Source: Trichuris trichiura
Taxonomy: Eukaryota; Nematoda; Enoplea; Trichinellida; Trichuridae
Reading direction: 5' to 3'
DNA: 64,000 nt
Assembly: GCA_037903355.1 (NCBI GenBank)
Contig: JBAJFE010000011.1
Span: 1,497,001-1,561,000 of the forward strand
Under the pieces are notes generated by a model. The model was given only the letters and a program-made list of their open reading frames with translations, searched no databases and was not told the DNA's origin. Positions 11,528 through 23,600 of this stretch are shown here, one piece after another; within the stretch, counting starts at the first letter, position 1; every line of letters starts with the position of its first letter. The position numbers and the translations under genes were made by a program.

Positions 11528-14500
11528 TTAAGCTTGGAACAAATTCATCAGACGAGCAGATTTGCAGTCAACGCGAAGTTGCACAAACGCAACAACAACG
11601 GATCGGTCGAAGTTTTCCTGCAAAACAACGAAAGCTCCTTTCAATGGTGCAACAATGGTCAAACGTCGAACCAGAACGTTGGAAGTGCAGGCGGACAAAA
11701 GGTGATCCGGTGCAACGATAAGCAAATTCGACAACGCGTGAAGCGTATCGAACAAACGTTTGGCCAAGGGTACGCCAATGCCGGAGACAATCTTCCTATA
11801 TTCGCTAACGTCGCAGAGAAGATGAACTGCGCCTTAAACACTTTGCATGTAAGAAAAAAACAAAATGGCTGAAAAAGATGCGCAAACCCTGCGAGTTGTA
11901 TTGGAATTGGTATATGTGGTCAACGATCACTCGGTGGAAACGAACAACCAACTCGCTCAACGTATTCATCAAATTGCATCCGTCCAAGCAATCGGACAGG
12001 CTGTTTATCTGCTGTGTTAAATACTTGCAGACAAGCGTGCAAGCCTAAAAACGAGGATATGCGCGCATAGGAAAACAAATGGGCAAATTTGCCACGTTCG
12101 AACAGCTGGGTATTGCTCCGTACTGGTCATTGTCTTCAGGCTTGAAATCTTGCCGCTTCTGCTCAGACGAGAGTATAAACCGAACATGGTTGACAATGGC
12201 CGTAAGAACTCTATGAAAGAACAATGAAAAGAATCTGTTTCAAATGAAAGCTGCCCAACTTATCAAGTCCCTTGTCAAGCTTTGTTTCAACAGCGGTCAT
12301 TAGGCGCCGCGCGTCTTTCAAGCAATTCTCACCTTCGGGGCAACTTCTGAAATACAGCCACTGTGTTGACGCAACTGCATTAAATCAACTATATACTTAC
12401 TGGAGCAAAGGCACGACGCTATCGTCAATCTGCCGCTCAAACAAATGGGAAATAGCTGCCGCCTGACGTAGCAGATTCAAAAAAGCAAAGTCTGTCGACC
12501 CGTGTCCCTCTTGAGTTGGAACGGCTGAGCAGAAAGGGTAACTTATGCGAAACTCACAAACGCAACTCTACACCATACCGGAAAGCGCAACATCTATTGC
12601 GTATTCGACATGCTCGTGACATAAGTACTGAGTGAGGATGGACAATATCTGCCTAACGTTTTCCACCATACCAACCACTGAAGACAGCTACGAACGAATC
12701 GTTGAAATGCAAGCCACGAAAGGAAATTTTGCATACCAGACTGCAACGATAAAAAGCTTGCTTTGTCTCTTGTAAAATATTGATAGCCACTTCTTCCGAT
12801 AAAAGAGACTCGTTACAACGGGACTCAAGACTAAGACGCGCTTGGATGCTGAAAGTGGAATGCTCAATACGCACTACTCGAGGAAACAATGTTTTACCCG
12901 GAAAACCCAGTTTTTTTCGTATGACCTTTACTGTCGTAGAATTTCTGAAGTGCGAACTTACACTGTTCCCGCAAGTAGACTGTCTCCTTTCTGAAAGCGA
13001 AAAATCGAGATCGGCAAGCGGATGCAAATGCAACGCGCGCACTTTATGTAGTCGGCCAAATATTTTGAAAAGACCGTGTCCACCAACACTGTCCGAAAAT
13101 CTTTGTCGGGACAATTGTTTAACGTGAACAATTGATCGACCAACTTCTTCGTCCTGCTCGGCTCACGTTAGCACAACAAAGCACTTCGAGCAGATACATA
13201 CTTCTGATACAGATCGCACAGAGAAGTTAGATAAGTTTCCATATCTGCTGTTGCGGATAGCTTCTTGTCGACTTCGTCCTGAAATTGAAGTCAAAAATTA
13301 ATCCGTCAAATCGAGTTCAGTCGACAAAACGTCTAGCAGCTCTTTCTCCAAGCTGATGTGATTATTTTGCCGACAAAATTATTCTTCTTTAACCCCTTTA
13401 TGAAATTAGTTAACATAGCCAACTATTCATTCACTCATTTACAATTTACTCGGAAGAGAGCGACCTCTACCTACCGCTGCGCTTGAGTTGAATTTGTAGT
13501 TGACTTACCCGCAGTTTTCCTCCAAAAATGCTCAGTATAAGCTTTGACATAACTTGTTGCGGATTGGGAAAAACTTCGCTAATAATCGCGTCATTTTTCT
13601 TCAGCAAAAGCCAGATTTCGTTAAACATATCGTCGCTTCGGTACGTCTGCTGCAAGGCGAGAAGTTTGGCAATGAAAAAAAAACGTACAGCGCATACCCA
13701 TTGACACTGATCAATGAATGCGTCGATGCACTGACCGTAACCCTAAACAACGGACACGCAATATCATTCACAAGAGCACTGTCGCCAGCTTAGAATCGCA
13801 CCTTAAACTGGGACAGCACGTGAGCAACTTGTTTCATTTTATTCTTGGCGTTCGCGTGATGATACCGAACAAATTCTTCAATTAGCATTTTTTCAACCTC
13901 GTCGTACTTGTAAGCGATACGACTTTGAACTGCTTCGTACCTAAGGCGTGTATAGGATAAATGGCGAGAAAAAATCGCACAAGAGTCTCACTTTTCTTTA
14001 GGAAGTTCGGCAGCGATCATTTGCAACTTTTGTACGACATCACCAGCTTCAACGAGCTGTTAGGATTCAAAAAAAAAGTTTTAATAGAAAAATATCTACG
14101 CAAACAAGCTCACCTTGTCTGGGTCGGTGAACGTATCCGATTCTAGCGGCTGATCGGAAAGGAATTCGTTGAAATGCGTCATTAGCTTAAAGGCTTCGTA
14201 AGCTCTCGCTCTGGGGCCGGTTACACTTTGCAATTGATCGCCCAAATGGACAATGCGCGCGGAAACGGAGCTAACCTTTTCCGACAATTCTGCCACCTTT
14301 GCCGAGGCAGCCTAAAAAAGAAGAACCTACTCCATTCGTATGTAAATATGCGTCGCTCGTAAAGTTACAGCACTGCAACAGAAGTCGCGTAATTGTAAAA
14401 AGCAGTTTTTCGGGACTATGCTTTCCCCGAGCGCGCAAAAGTTGCCAAGCCATGTACAGAAGTGGAAACACTCTCTAAGTGAATTAAAATTTGACAAAGT

Positions 14501-15126
14501 GTAATCTCAAGCAAGCTCTGAAGGAGTAGGCAAACACTATAAAAATGGAACAGCCAGCTGTTAGTTCAAATGATAGGGAGATAAGCCAGATAAACACTAA
14601 GTCGATATCTCTAATACTGTGAAAGTTATTTTATTTTTTTAAAACCAGCAGCTACAATTCTTTGTTGGCTATAGAGAACGAGCCAGCAAATGTTCCTTCC
14701 TCTGCTAATCTTAAAAAACAACTCAAATGCACTTTTGCTATTTTCAGGTTTTTAACAAGCACAATACTAGTGGTGTCCGTGGAAGAAGGCGTCTACTTAT
14801 CTCATTTGCGGCTAGCAGCTTTTCCAAGGAAGCGTAGTAGCTTTCTTCCTCTTCCCGCCGTTGATTTTCTAGCCCTTCTACCTTTGCCGTACACTGATCG
14901 AACAGTATCTGCAAATTGCTCACTTCCTCTTCCATAGCAGAGGCTAAATAGCTCGCATCAAGGCTACAGCTGCTAGTGGAACCCGTTAACCGCCAGGCCA
15001 ACCGTTCCACGTACTCTTCGGGATTAAAAGCGTCCTAAAAGCAAACAACTTGCTGGTTATTGTGCAAAATAAAAATTTAAAATTTCGCACTACCGACTGC
15101 AAATCTTCCGCGTATGTACGCAGCAT
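11528..15126 (-). CDS. EXOC5: Exocyst complex component Sec10/EXOC5
   Basis: Subunit of the exocyst, which tethers secretory vesicles to the plasma membrane. Eighteen exons (-): 15094-15126, 14801-15034, 14114-14311, 13992-14056, 13802-13940, 13698-13742, 13509-13649, 13202-13278, 13043-13153, 12898-12990, 12737-12848, 12579-12648, 12401-12524, 12260-12346, 12096-12210, 11888-12044, 11672-11826 and 11528-11617. They give 681 residues, close to the 708 of the human protein as I remember it. Family landmarks in order are VERLAWR, an N-terminal coiled coil, HLGDQLQSVTGPRARAYEA, LMTHFNEFL, NPQQVMSKLI, FYDSKGHTKK, LLSEEVAINILQETKQAF, YLCHEHVEYAI, QKRQDFKPED, LFDTLHALSNLLIVAPDHL and FVQLRVDCKSARL near the C terminus. 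All phases agree. Exon 2 appears to end GAG|ATAAGT rather than at a GT donor; a GT donor 33 bases further in would add 11 residues. Exon 11/12 is the least certain junction. Confidence 0.93.
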
Positions 15127-17664
15127 TGGTCAATTTTTAATGTTACGCCAAAGAATTAGCAGAAATTTAAGGTACAGTACGTCTAACACAATATTCGCAG
15201 GTACCTAAACGCTTATCACTATTTCACTCCACCGAAACAGCATTCGGAATACTCATTTTGAAACAGCCTTTCATCAACATGCGACAGCATTATGGCTCAG
15301 ACGATCAGCTGATTTGACAATGCTTTTTTCCCAGTTGCACTGCAAATGTTTAATCATTGACGGTTGTGCATTAATCGATGCCAAAAGGACGTTATAGCTT
15401 CAAATTAAACGTACTCGTGGTCGAATCATAGCTCTTTAATCTCTTCGACTGACATTGGAACGCGCCGCGACCAAACGGCGTTAACTCGAAAAAACAGCAA
15501 AGAAACTATGCTCTAAGTTGAAGGACGCGACGCTCTTGTTTACCTTAAGCACTTCCCTTTTGGTTGAAGGTCGGAAGAAGCCTTAAATGCGATTAAAGCA
15601 AAAATGGATAGAACTAATACTGACAAAACCAAATAAGGCAACTTGAGTCAGTTGGGAGGCCAAAAACAAACGAACAAAACATTGGAAACTTGCAAATAGA
15701 AAGATATAAACATTTATTACATCCGGGCGCTGGTGTTTTGCATATTTTTGCAAAGCTAAACAAATGTGGGTGCAACACTTGAATTAATCAGAGTATTACA
15801 ACCAAATGGATTACTGGCTAATGACTAAGCTTGTCAGCTTACATGGTAACTGTATACGTTTTCCCTCTACAGTTTAGTATGTTTTTAAAAAAATAGTTTA
15901 CATAATTTGACGAAACCTGTCGCCGTAAGAAAAGCGATCAGCGGAAATCGCGATCAACGTTGCCGTTCAACCTGAACTCAATAGATGAGCAAACACTCAG
16001 TGCGTCCATCAGCATAGCGCTATCTCTTGTTGGCTGCTTTTTTTCCGGTGACAGCAGAAAATTAGTGACTGCCATTCGTTCGTTTTTTTCCTTCACCAAT
16101 CCGCGTACACCTCCTTAACCGTCGATAAACGACAAATAAAACAGACACCCGAGTAAAGTCATTCATTGTAAGCTCAAGTTCGCGCGCATTGACAATTTGT
16201 AGATGGGATTGACGACCAATAAAAGTATCGCTAATCGTCATTCAAGACAGTATTCACAGAAACGAATCGTCATTCCCATTACTGGTAGCCATAACGGTGC
16301 TGGCATTTTGCCAAAGCTCACATAAAAAAAAAGCAGATTCGCAGCAGAAGCTTGGCTGCATAATAATAAAACTGAATTCATAAAAGCGCGAAACGTTAGC
16401 ATCTAACTATGATCGGCAATTTGAAACTGCGCTTACAATGTCGCGATCAACTTTCAACAAAGTTATCTCTAAAATTAGACAACCGTTATCAAAGAAAGCG
16501 CTTGCGCGAAAAAAGAATGGATATTTTCAAACTGTTACACCATATGGACTGATACTGACGAAAATAACCGAAGTACGCTGAATGGCGGTGAGTCGTAAAG
16601 AAGCAATGCTTCGCCCGCCAACTAGCTATCATTGAGTGAGTACGTTGAACTGCTCACACACTTTATGCAAAAAAGTAAAACGCGATTTCGCCCAGGCAAA
16701 ATAAAAAGGCACAACGACATCGCGACGACTTAAAATTGCTGCCAGTCTTTCGAATACGCTTCCACTCGAAACGTTGACTCTACGAACTGACTGGAGTGAT
16801 TCATAAAACTACTTTGCGAAACATTGTCCAATTGACGACCGGATGCAATGGAGTACTGGCAGATGGCTGGAAAAACTTTTGACAAACACAACCTATCGAA
16901 GAGTGGGACAGCCGCGCAAAAACGTTGCCGCCCTTTCAGGTGCGCCCAAACGCCTACCTACGGACGAGAAGGTACAACGACAACGGCAGCAGCCGAGCGC
17001 CAATGCAATATCTATACATAATAATGGATACAATGGGCGAGGGTAAGCGCCGCCAAAAAGATATATGAGCACGGCTGTTGCTTTGGCAAACGGGAAGCTC
17101 CATTTCACTTTGTCGGAGTGATCGCTCCGCGCGCCAACAGCATTCGTATCGGCAATTGAGGTATCTTTTGGAGTTGGTTGTACACGTGACAAAGCGACCA
17201 CCCATCGACAATGGCAAAAGTAAGGCGGTTGCCTCCTTTCGGGTCACTGGATACGAGTGAACTTTTGTTTCGCTAAGCAGCGAATGGCGGTGATTAACCG
17301 ATAAAGCCGTGGTCGATGTCCAGCAGCTTTTCTCGTCGTTATGCGTGTGTATGTATGTGACCCGAGTAGCAACTGGCCGGCAACTGTTGTTTTTGTCTTG
17401 GTCGCTTTGGCCTACGCGCTTGTTTTCAATCCTTCTTCGTTGGATAAGCATTAGGCATCGGAATTGTACTTCCGTTTTTTAGGCCACTTCGTCTCCCACT
17501 GCCTTGTTTGTTCAGCAACGCGAGTCCACCTTTGGCTATCTTCAGTGAAAATTACCGTCTGCCATAGCGGTCGTCCGTCGCCTTATCTCAATTGTCACGT
17601 ACGACAGCAGCAGCATTGCTGTTCCAATATATTCGTCGGGACGATCCCGTTGCTCCTGTTGACG
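15127..17664. other. Divergent intergenic region between EXOC5 and nidogen
   Basis: About 2.5 kb between two divergently transcribed genes, so it probably holds both promoters and the nidogen 5' untranslated region. No coding exon, tRNA or repeat could be supported. A frame stays open upstream of the nidogen ATG from about 17464. It encodes no signal peptide and no conserved sequence, so the ATG at 17665 was kept as the start. Confidence 0.5.
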
Positions 17665-20600
17665 ATGTTCAAACAGCTTTTCGTTCTTTGGTGCTTCGGC
17701 GCCGTTTGGGTGACCGCCATACCTAAGCAAAATTTTTACCCGTACGGCTCTACCTACGGTGACAAACAACTGGAGCCGTGGGACGACCAAAGCAGCGAGG
17801 AGGTGCACTTTCACTTCCCTATTTGCTTCTACGACAAATGCTACCACAGCGCTTACGTCAACTCCAACGGTATGCTATCGTTCAACACTGAACTGCCCGA
17901 TTACGTTGACCAAGATCTGATCGAATTCAATTATCCACTTATTGCTATTTTTTATGCCGACATTGACACATTTCCCGAAGGACAAAATGGACGAATTCTA
18001 TACAGGTTAGCGTCATTTGTCAAAGGCAATTCTTTCCGAGCACATCTCCCTTTGAACAGGACTACGGACAGTCGAGATTTGTTAGATAAAAGTTCTCATA
18101 TCGTTCAATCAAAGTTTCACGTCGACTCAAGCGACTACGAAGCCAGAATGCTGTTCATCGTTACATGGGATAGCGTTGGTCGTTACAAAGGCCGAGATGA
18201 CAAGGTAAGAAGCACCGCGCGCGCGCGTGCACCTGGGTCGCGCTAGCTCTAAAGCGAACAGAGATTGATGTCACTTGTACTCAAAGCATCCGCGTCGCTC
18301 GGACCGTTCGACCTTAACGAATACCCTATTTTGACTGCTTCGCATTGCGATAATCATCTTGTTTTATCGCCCACCGTTTGAACGTAAAAAAATGTTGCTT
18401 CGAAAGAAAGTGAAGGAATGTCACTCGAACGTTATCGGCTTTGTTAACATTTGCTTTTTGTCCAGAGGAATTCTTTCCAATTGGTGATCAGCACCAACGG
18501 TACGAGCAGCTACGCGGAACTTTTGTACGCCGACGGTGGAATGCAATGGATTCGATCGGACCTAAAGTTTCCGCACGTTCAAAATCCGCATACCGCTCAG
18601 GCAGGTTTTGTATCGCCCAACAACGCGCCCTATCTGCTCCCTCAGTCCAACGCACCGACAATGGCGCTCATTGCCGAGTGAGCAGCAGTAGCGATAGGAC
18701 CGTTTGAACTGAAATGTCTTCCCTTTTTTTTCAACAGATATAGCAATGTCGATCTGCCGGGAATGTTTCTTTATCGTATAACGGGAAAAATCGTCGACCC
18801 AAAGATGGCTGACGAAGAAGACTACGAAGATGAAAACGACGAATACGAGGAAGAGTACATGACGGAATCGGAAGAACTCAACGTAGCGACCAATAGTGAT
18901 CAAGAAGATGAAACTGACAATGAAAACGAAGAGCCGGACATGAGTAAGTTAGCTTGGAGTAAGACTAGCATGCTTTGCATAGAAGCCTCCTATTCACTTG
19001 GGAACTTAGCTTAGCAGCTAAGTTCCCAAGTAAATAGGAGGCTTCTATGCCAAACAGCTTAATCGAAGCGGGAACTCTCAATATTCTATTAATACCTCTT
19101 ACACTTTGTTACTATGGTATCCTGGGAGGAGGATACTCTTAGATGCAACAGTTGCATTGATGGTCGATTTTCGTAAAGACTCAAACGTCATGTTTCATTA
19201 AAAAAGCTGAAAGATTAAATTGCCACTGTACAGTAGTAAAATGATGGAACTTACAGGTTTACACCTTCTAAAGCGTTGTGGAATTGTCAGCTTACAATGT
19301 CAGCAGGTAGATATGCTTTGATTCTAAAGCTATCATGCCTAGTCATGCGACTGTAGCTGTCCCTTCGCGAAAGATTTTTTTTTCATGAGTTAAACCGAGG
19401 TTAGATTCGAACTCCTTTAAGACAAGTCTGATCCAAAAAGTTAAACGCTTTAAACAGTGCTCTTAGCCGTTAAAGGAAACTAGTAACGGATAAGTAATTA
19501 AAGTTACTTTTAAGGCCTCCTCACTCCGTCAAGATGCCCCGACGAACCTACGGCGTGCGCTCCGGAGTGCGCCGTCAGAACTAATAGCAACGGTTGCCCG
19601 GAATGCGTCTGTGACAAAGGTAAGCAGCCAAATCAGCCGCGCGCGCGCGCGAGAAACGTTTAAATTTCTTATCTTGCGAAGCAGAAAGCAAAGAAGAAAA
19701 CATGCTGCCTACCGTTCCTTGGTGTCCCGACGATCCTTACAGAGGTGTGTGTCCAGACGGTTGTCATCTGGTTTCCAGGCACAACTGCCAACGATGCGAC
19801 TGCTCCCGATGTAAAGCAGGTTTAAGCGTGTTATTCTCCCAATCATCTTTCGCGGTCGTAGTATCGGCGGGCGCTTATGATCGACCTTCGGAGCCGCCTG
19901 GTCGGGAAATTTACCACAGAAGTTCCACAGAATACTGCAGACATTGTAGCCCTGCAGCCACTTGCGAAAGCTATCAGGAAGGCTCCTGTTGCAAATGCAA
20001 GTATGGATATATAGGAGACGGTATCGAATGCGCCAAGGAAGGTAATAAGCGCTTTTTCTTGTAAACAATACGGATAACGGCGCTGCTGCATTCAACAGAA
20101 GAGGCACAAAGGCTTAGCGGAAAGCTGACAGGTCGTCTTAATGGCATCGAAATTGTGGACTCAGAGTTGCATACATACGCCGTACTCGCTGATGGTCGAA
20201 CGTACACGGCTTTCTCCCGCATACCTCAAGAGATTGGACCATCAATGCTACTATTAAGTACTCTTGGATCAGTAATGGGCTGGCTTTTCGGCAAACCAAC
20301 GGATGCCCCAGTTCAAAACGGGCTTATGCTGACAGGTAAGTTTACACCGTATTAATAATTGCCAATTTTGTAAATATTATTTGTTTTCCTGAAGGAGCTC
20401 GCCTGAACCGATCCGTAACGGTGCACGTTGCCGACCAGCATACAGTAACAATTCAACAGCAATTCCTTGGCAGGGATGAGCACCAGTATATCAGATGCGA
20501 TACTTTCGTTTCCGGCAGTTTGCCTGAAGTCGATCCGCAAGCCACTGTCGATTTTGGGGAACATTTCGAAGAGTTCGTCAGGTTCGAAAGAGGTGCTCAG

Positions 20601-23600
20601 CCTTAGTACAGCCCACAGTTCACTTCCAAAAAGACGTAGCCATTAATCTTCTCTTAGGTGTTGTCAAGTCGTACAGCAACTTGGTCGCGAGGGTTGGCCA
20701 AATGCAATATCCAGTCATTGTGGATCAAACGATTCGATTCCAACCTTGTCCATATCTACCATACCGTCAAAGCGAGAAGCTGCTTCTCAAGGTAGAACGA
20801 AGTTATTCGGTTTACGATCTAGGCGAGCAGATCGTACGTTACGCATCGGGAAATAGCATCGAAATTCCAGGCGGTACGACGAGCAATTGTTTCAAGTGTC
20901 CCATAATCACTTTACTCCCTCTTTTAGCAGTGGCGCAGCAGAACCCATGCAGAGAAGGCATCCACGATTGCGTCGGGGCACATATGATGTGCATAGCCGA
21001 AGGATCCCGCTATAGATGTGCTTGTCAAGAAGGCTACCAAATGCAGGCAACAAACGAAGTTGACAGACGTATGTTTTGCACCGGTACGCCTCTTGCTCTT
21101 CAAATGAGCATAAAATTAGCTGATAATCATATTTTTTCAGACGTCGACGAATGCAGCCAAAATTTGCACAGATGCGACGGCAATGCCGATTGTCATAACG
21201 TCGAAGGTTCTTACTTATGTCAATGCAGAAGTGGCTTTGAAGGAGACGGATACCGATGCACAAGTAAGACGGAAAGCAGCTCTGAAAGTCTCTTCTTCAC
21301 CACGCACACACGGCAGATGTTTAGGCATGCACATAGCTGTGGCATGAGAATTACTATTTTTACACGTTTGCCCAAAAATTCGAAGACCTATTTCAGATTC
21401 CTTACGACCAGCAAAGTCTCATTGGTAAATTAGATTAATGCACCCTAACATCAGCATAAATCATAAAACAGGGACATCTCTACGTACACGCATTCTTTTA
21501 ACTTGCACGGGAAAATTTTTTCATAACTTACCTAATTTGCATCCAGCCAAAAATTTAGTCGTTATTTCTAATCGTGAACAGTTCTCCGTCTACCTGCAGA
21601 GCCAAACCTATGCGGTAACTTAGCCTGTAGCAGCGATGCGTACTGTTTACCGGAGCCAGGAAGCGGTATGCCGGAATGCGTATGCCGAGAAGGCTTTTAT
21701 GGGGACGGTTTGGTCTGTCATCGAAACGAATACGGACCGGTTGCCCAATCGCGAGGCGACCTTGGCATTCCGGGTAATTGACGCACACTTTATTTGCATT
21801 GTTGCAGGACAACAAAATGTTTCCACTTGCGATTACGTACGTTGCGGTGCCAATGGCTACTGCGGCGTGGATCATACGGGTCAAGCTCGTTGTTTCTGTG
21901 CCAACGGCTACGAAGGCGATGGGTACACTTGTACACCAGTTCAACAGCCGCAAGAAAGCGACCGGAGACTTGGTAGTCGCTCGACGCTTCTTAGCCTCAA
22001 CGCTTACTGAATTTTTTTGCCATTCCGCTTGCGAACATTTTCTCGCCTACGTTTGCCTTACTGTTGCCTCTTATTAGGTACGATATGCCGATCCCACGAA
22101 GAGTGTAGCCAATATGGTCACTGCGTTTACAACGAAGCAATACGGCATTACCAATGTCAATGTCGCCCTCCTTACTCAGGCGATGGAGTTCACTGTTTCC
22201 TTGAAGCTGGTAGAGAACGTTCATTCTTTTTACTCTTCTTCGATAACGTGAACTACCATAGAAACATGTGAATATAACAGAAATTGTCACTCGGATGCAG
22301 ACTGCGTCTACGAACAACATGAAGAAGGTGGCGGCTATCGATGTCGTTGTCGGCCGGGATTCACCGGAAATGGCTATGACTGCAGACCACTGGATCGTAT
22401 AAGTAGGCCTTAATATTAAAGGCAAAACATTTGCTTTCGATGGCATAATGAATTTGCAGTAGAGGAGATTCAATGCAACGTACTGAACACTTGCAATCAG
22501 CGTGCCGAGTGCATCCTCAACCCTCACACAAATAAGCATGAATGCCGATGCATGGCGGGATACACAGGCGATGGATATGAGTGCCAGCCTATCCAAACGG
22601 AACCGCAAAAACAACGTCAGTGTGCATTTCTTATTTGGTTCCATCTCTACTGCACGTCCAAAGTGTTTTGCAGTATATTCGTGCCAAAGCGGGGACGATT
22701 GTCACATGAATGCCCATTGCATAGTGGACGAAAGGTCTGAACAGTACATCTGCGAATGTCTTCCGGGATTCAAAGGGGACGGCAGATCCTATTGCGAACC
22801 AGCTGGTAAGTAGGCATAAAAGAACGACTTTTCTCTTCTATTGACAAAAATAGACGAATGCAACCCTGGTGCTGATCACAATGGATGCGGTTTGCATGCT
22901 GCTTGCTCTTACAGTGACGCAACGCAAGCTTATACTTGCCAATGCATGCAGGGTTATACTGGTGATGGCAAGACATGTACCGAAGAGCAAGGTGAGCAAT
23001 AGAAATTGACGTTGAAACAACTACTGATTTGTTCTAGTAAAAGACTGCTCCGTCGATCGCAGCCTTTGTCATCAAAATGCTGATTGCACCTACAATCATC
23101 ACATTCCTGGCTATGTATGCAAATGTCGTCAGGGATACTACGGCGATGGATACTATTCATGCCAACTGCAGAGAGGTAGGACGGTTATTTCAATAAAACA
23201 TTTTCATTCAATTAGGTACCTAATTCCGTCGAATTCCAGAAACGACACTTGATTATACTTTCTTCGCTTGAAACTGCCGCTAAAGCGAAAAACCGTTGCC
23301 AAAAACCCAGTGTTCATTTGCATGTGCAGCAGCCTCGCGAGATTGCTCTCTTCCTTACTTCAATAGTACAAACTTTCGGGTCATCAATGTTGAACTTTTT
23401 TCACTTAAGCTTCCAGCGGACTTTCAAGCTTAATTTACTACGCGCCCTTATGATAGCCATAGGTTGACCTGACACGGTTCAATTGAAGTTTTAAGTTCTG
23501 TTAACCTATTCTGCTATCACTGTATCGAGCAAAATTAATTTAAACTTTTGAACACTTACCTAATTGTAACTACATTGCAGTGACAGCATGCGATCGGCAA

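Noticed and set aside
11446..11872. Plus-strand frames of 91 and 116 codons
   Set aside because: They lie on the opposite strand of the last EXOC5 exons and are shadows of that coding sequence.
19380..19490. A working tRNA gene
   Set aside because: A/B-box-like sequences are present, but T, anticodon and acceptor stems do not pair; kept only as a low-confidence relic.
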